Shown here: positions 5,928-6,441 of the stretch, piece after piece | Layout: every line of letters starts with the position of its first letter | How positions within the stretch are numbered: the stretch's first letter is position 1 | From: Pseudomonadota bacterium | GTDB taxonomy: Bacteria > Pseudomonadota > Alphaproteobacteria > Acetobacterales > Acetobacteraceae | Assembly (NCBI GenBank): GCA_021815835.1 | Contig: JAKAZN010000078.1 | Coordinates: 1 to 6,441, forward strand | DNA: 6,441 bases | Direction: 5' to 3' | Made by a program: the position numbers and the translations under genes | The notes under the pieces: model-generated | What the model was told of the DNA's origin: nothing | Seen by the model: the letters and a program-made list of their open reading frames with translations, nothing else | Database searches by the model: none

Positions 5928-5942
5928 TGGCACGCCGGTTGC
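5928..5942 (+). promoter_or_regulatory. Sigma-54 (RpoN) -24/-12 promoter
   Basis: TGGCAC-GCCGG-TTGC matches all ten specified bases of the RpoN core consensus TGGCAC-N5-TTGC, with GG and GC at the required spacing and the favoured purine after TGGCAC. Transcription should begin about 12 bases past the -12 GC, near 5953-5955, giving a leader of about 27 bases that contains the CGGAG ribosome-binding site (5968-5972). The position directly ahead of a start codon makes a chance match unlikely. Sigma-54 promoters need an ATP-dependent activator, and candidate upstream sites are the 14-bp repeats. Confidence 0.75.
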
Positions 5943-5967
5943 GCTCCAGCCTCCGTCCCCACCCCAG

Positions 5968-5972
5968 CGGAG
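5968..5972 (+). promoter_or_regulatory. Ribosome-binding site of the 88-residue small protein
   Basis: CGGAG lies 8 bases before ATG 5981. It sets this start rather than upstream in-frame positions that lie within or before the dprE1-like gene and the promoter. Confidence 0.55.
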
Positions 5973-5980
5973 CATCCGCC

Positions 5981-6247
5981 ATGACCCTCAGCGCCCCGAT
6001 CGGCTCGCTTTCGTCCTCCCCGGCCGCGTCCACCCAGGCGCCGCCGCATCGCCATCACGGCGATGGCTTCGGGCAGGATATGGACGCCGCATCCCGTCAG
6101 ACGAGCCAGGCCGCCGCGTCCGGCTCGGGGATGCAGGCCGCGAGTCTGGCCGCGTCCGGCGCCGGGGGGCTGCTGTCGAGCGACCTGCTGCAACAGCTCC
6201 AGACGCTGGCCGGTCAGGCCGGCTCCGTCATCGGCGCGATCGGCTGA
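5981..6247 (+). CDS. Small low-complexity, His-containing orphan protein under a sigma-54 promoter
   Basis: I do not recognise this 88-residue protein. The N-terminal third is rich in Ser, Ala and Pro (MTLSAPIGSLSSSP at 1-14), followed by a short His cluster PPHRHHGDG at 21-29, then an Ala/Ser/Gln/Gly linker (35-63) and a C-terminal segment, LLSSDLLQQLQTLAGQAGSV at 64-83, that looks amphipathic-helical. There is no cysteine, no classical signal peptide and no membrane helix. The gene looks real because a consensus sigma-54 promoter and a spaced CGGAG precede it and it stops just before a convergent gene. Secreted or surface-associated small protein, metal-binding peptide or regulator are all possible; none is supported strongly. 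Expression should depend on RpoN and an activator, for example under nitrogen limitation or a motility/surface programme (inference). Confidence 0.7.
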   Translation: MTLSAPIGSLSSSPAASTQAPPHRHHGDGFGQDMDAASRQTSQAAASGSGMQAASLAASGAGGLLSSDLLQQLQTLAGQAGSVIGAIG

Positions 6248-6263
6248 CCGCCGATCACCGCGC
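6234..6263. terminator. Hairpin over the convergent stop codons, possible bidirectional terminator
   Basis: GATCGGC (6238-6244) and GCCGATC (6250-6256) form a perfect 7-bp stem with loop TGACC, which contains the plus-strand TGA; the minus-strand TGA overlaps the other arm. Four more GC pairs (6234-6237 with 6260-6263) can extend it past a 3-base bulge. Neither side has a T tract, so intrinsic termination is unproven, but the structure lies exactly where two convergent transcripts must end. Confidence 0.4.
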
Positions 6264-6441
6264 GGCGTCCCGCCGCAGCTCGATCCACCCCGCCCCGGTC
6301 ACCGTCGCGCTCCAGCCCGGCCCGACCAGGGTGGAGGTTGCCGCCTCCGCGACGATCGCCGGCCCCGCGATCCGCGCGCCGGGCGCCAGGCCGGCGCGCG
6401 GATAGACGGCCCAGGCGCCGATTTCCCCGTGGCGGTGTCGC
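6255..6441 (-). CDS. hyuA: Hydantoinase/oxoprolinase subunit A (HyuA-type), C-terminal fragment
   Basis: Only the last 61 residues are visible; the start lies beyond the right edge, and the family usually has about 650-700 residues. The pattern YPRAGLAPGARIAGPAIVAE (13-32) followed by AATSTLVGPGWSATV (33-47) is the characteristic C-terminal domain of HyuA proteins, which carry GPAIVEE-x-x-(S/T)T and PPGW near the end. These proteins contain the ATP-binding part of ATP-dependent N-methylhydantoinase, 5-oxoprolinase-like and acetone/acetophenone carboxylase-type enzymes. The C-terminus is followed directly by a stop, so this is a separate A subunit rather than a fused A-B oxoprolinase. No hyuB follows it, because the next sequence downstream is the convergent small gene; a B subunit would have to lie upstream, off the window. 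Substrate cannot be inferred from this fragment. Confidence 0.8.
   Translation of the reverse strand, partial: RHRHGEIGAWAVYPRAGLAPGARIAGPAIVAEAATSTLVGPGWSATVTGAGWIELRRDAAR

Overview
The window is about 70% GC with strong third-position GC bias. Together with the gene families present it suggests an alphaproteobacterium, possibly of the Rhodospirillales/Acetobacteraceae type. That assignment is inference from composition and gene content only.

Layout. The left edge (1-594, minus) holds the N-terminal 198 residues of an M20-family Zn hydrolase of the N-carbamoyl-L-amino-acid hydrolase/allantoate amidohydrolase group. A 232-base gap with an unusually AT-rich core precedes it. Next on the minus strand is a complete ribF (827-1765), the bifunctional riboflavin kinase/FAD synthetase. 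A 151-base divergent intergenic region carrying a 23-bp dyad separates ribF from a tight three-gene plus-strand operon (1917-5820). The operon encodes a polytopic membrane protein that looks like a GT-C-type glycosyltransferase, a HAD phosphatase-UbiA prenyltransferase fusion, and a close homologue of mycobacterial DprE1. Both junctions are stop/start overlaps (ATGA at 3044-3047, TGATG at 4502-4506), so the genes are almost certainly cotranscribed and translationally coupled.

The operon reads as most of a polyprenyl-phosphate-D-arabinofuranose pathway. The UbiA domain would transfer phosphoribose from PRPP to polyprenyl phosphate, the fused HAD domain would remove the 5-phosphate, and the DprE1-like flavoenzyme would oxidise the ribose 2-OH. 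The GT-C-like protein would be a candidate for using the lipid-linked sugar on the periplasmic side. The expected reductase partner DprE2 is not in the window.

The 160 bases after the dprE1-like gene hold a tandem 14-bp repeat containing GGCATGC, then a small dyad, then a sigma-54 (-24/-12) promoter matching every specified base of the core consensus. The promoter lies just ahead of a ribosome-binding site and an 88-residue low-complexity, His-containing orphan protein (5981-6247). That small gene converges, 7 bases apart, on the C-terminal end of a HyuA-type hydantoinase/oxoprolinase subunit (6255-6441, minus). A strong hairpin covers the two stop codons. The carbamoylase-like and hydantoinase-like genes at the two edges lie on the same strand and could belong to one nitrogen-scavenging theme, but 5.6 kb of other genes separate them here.
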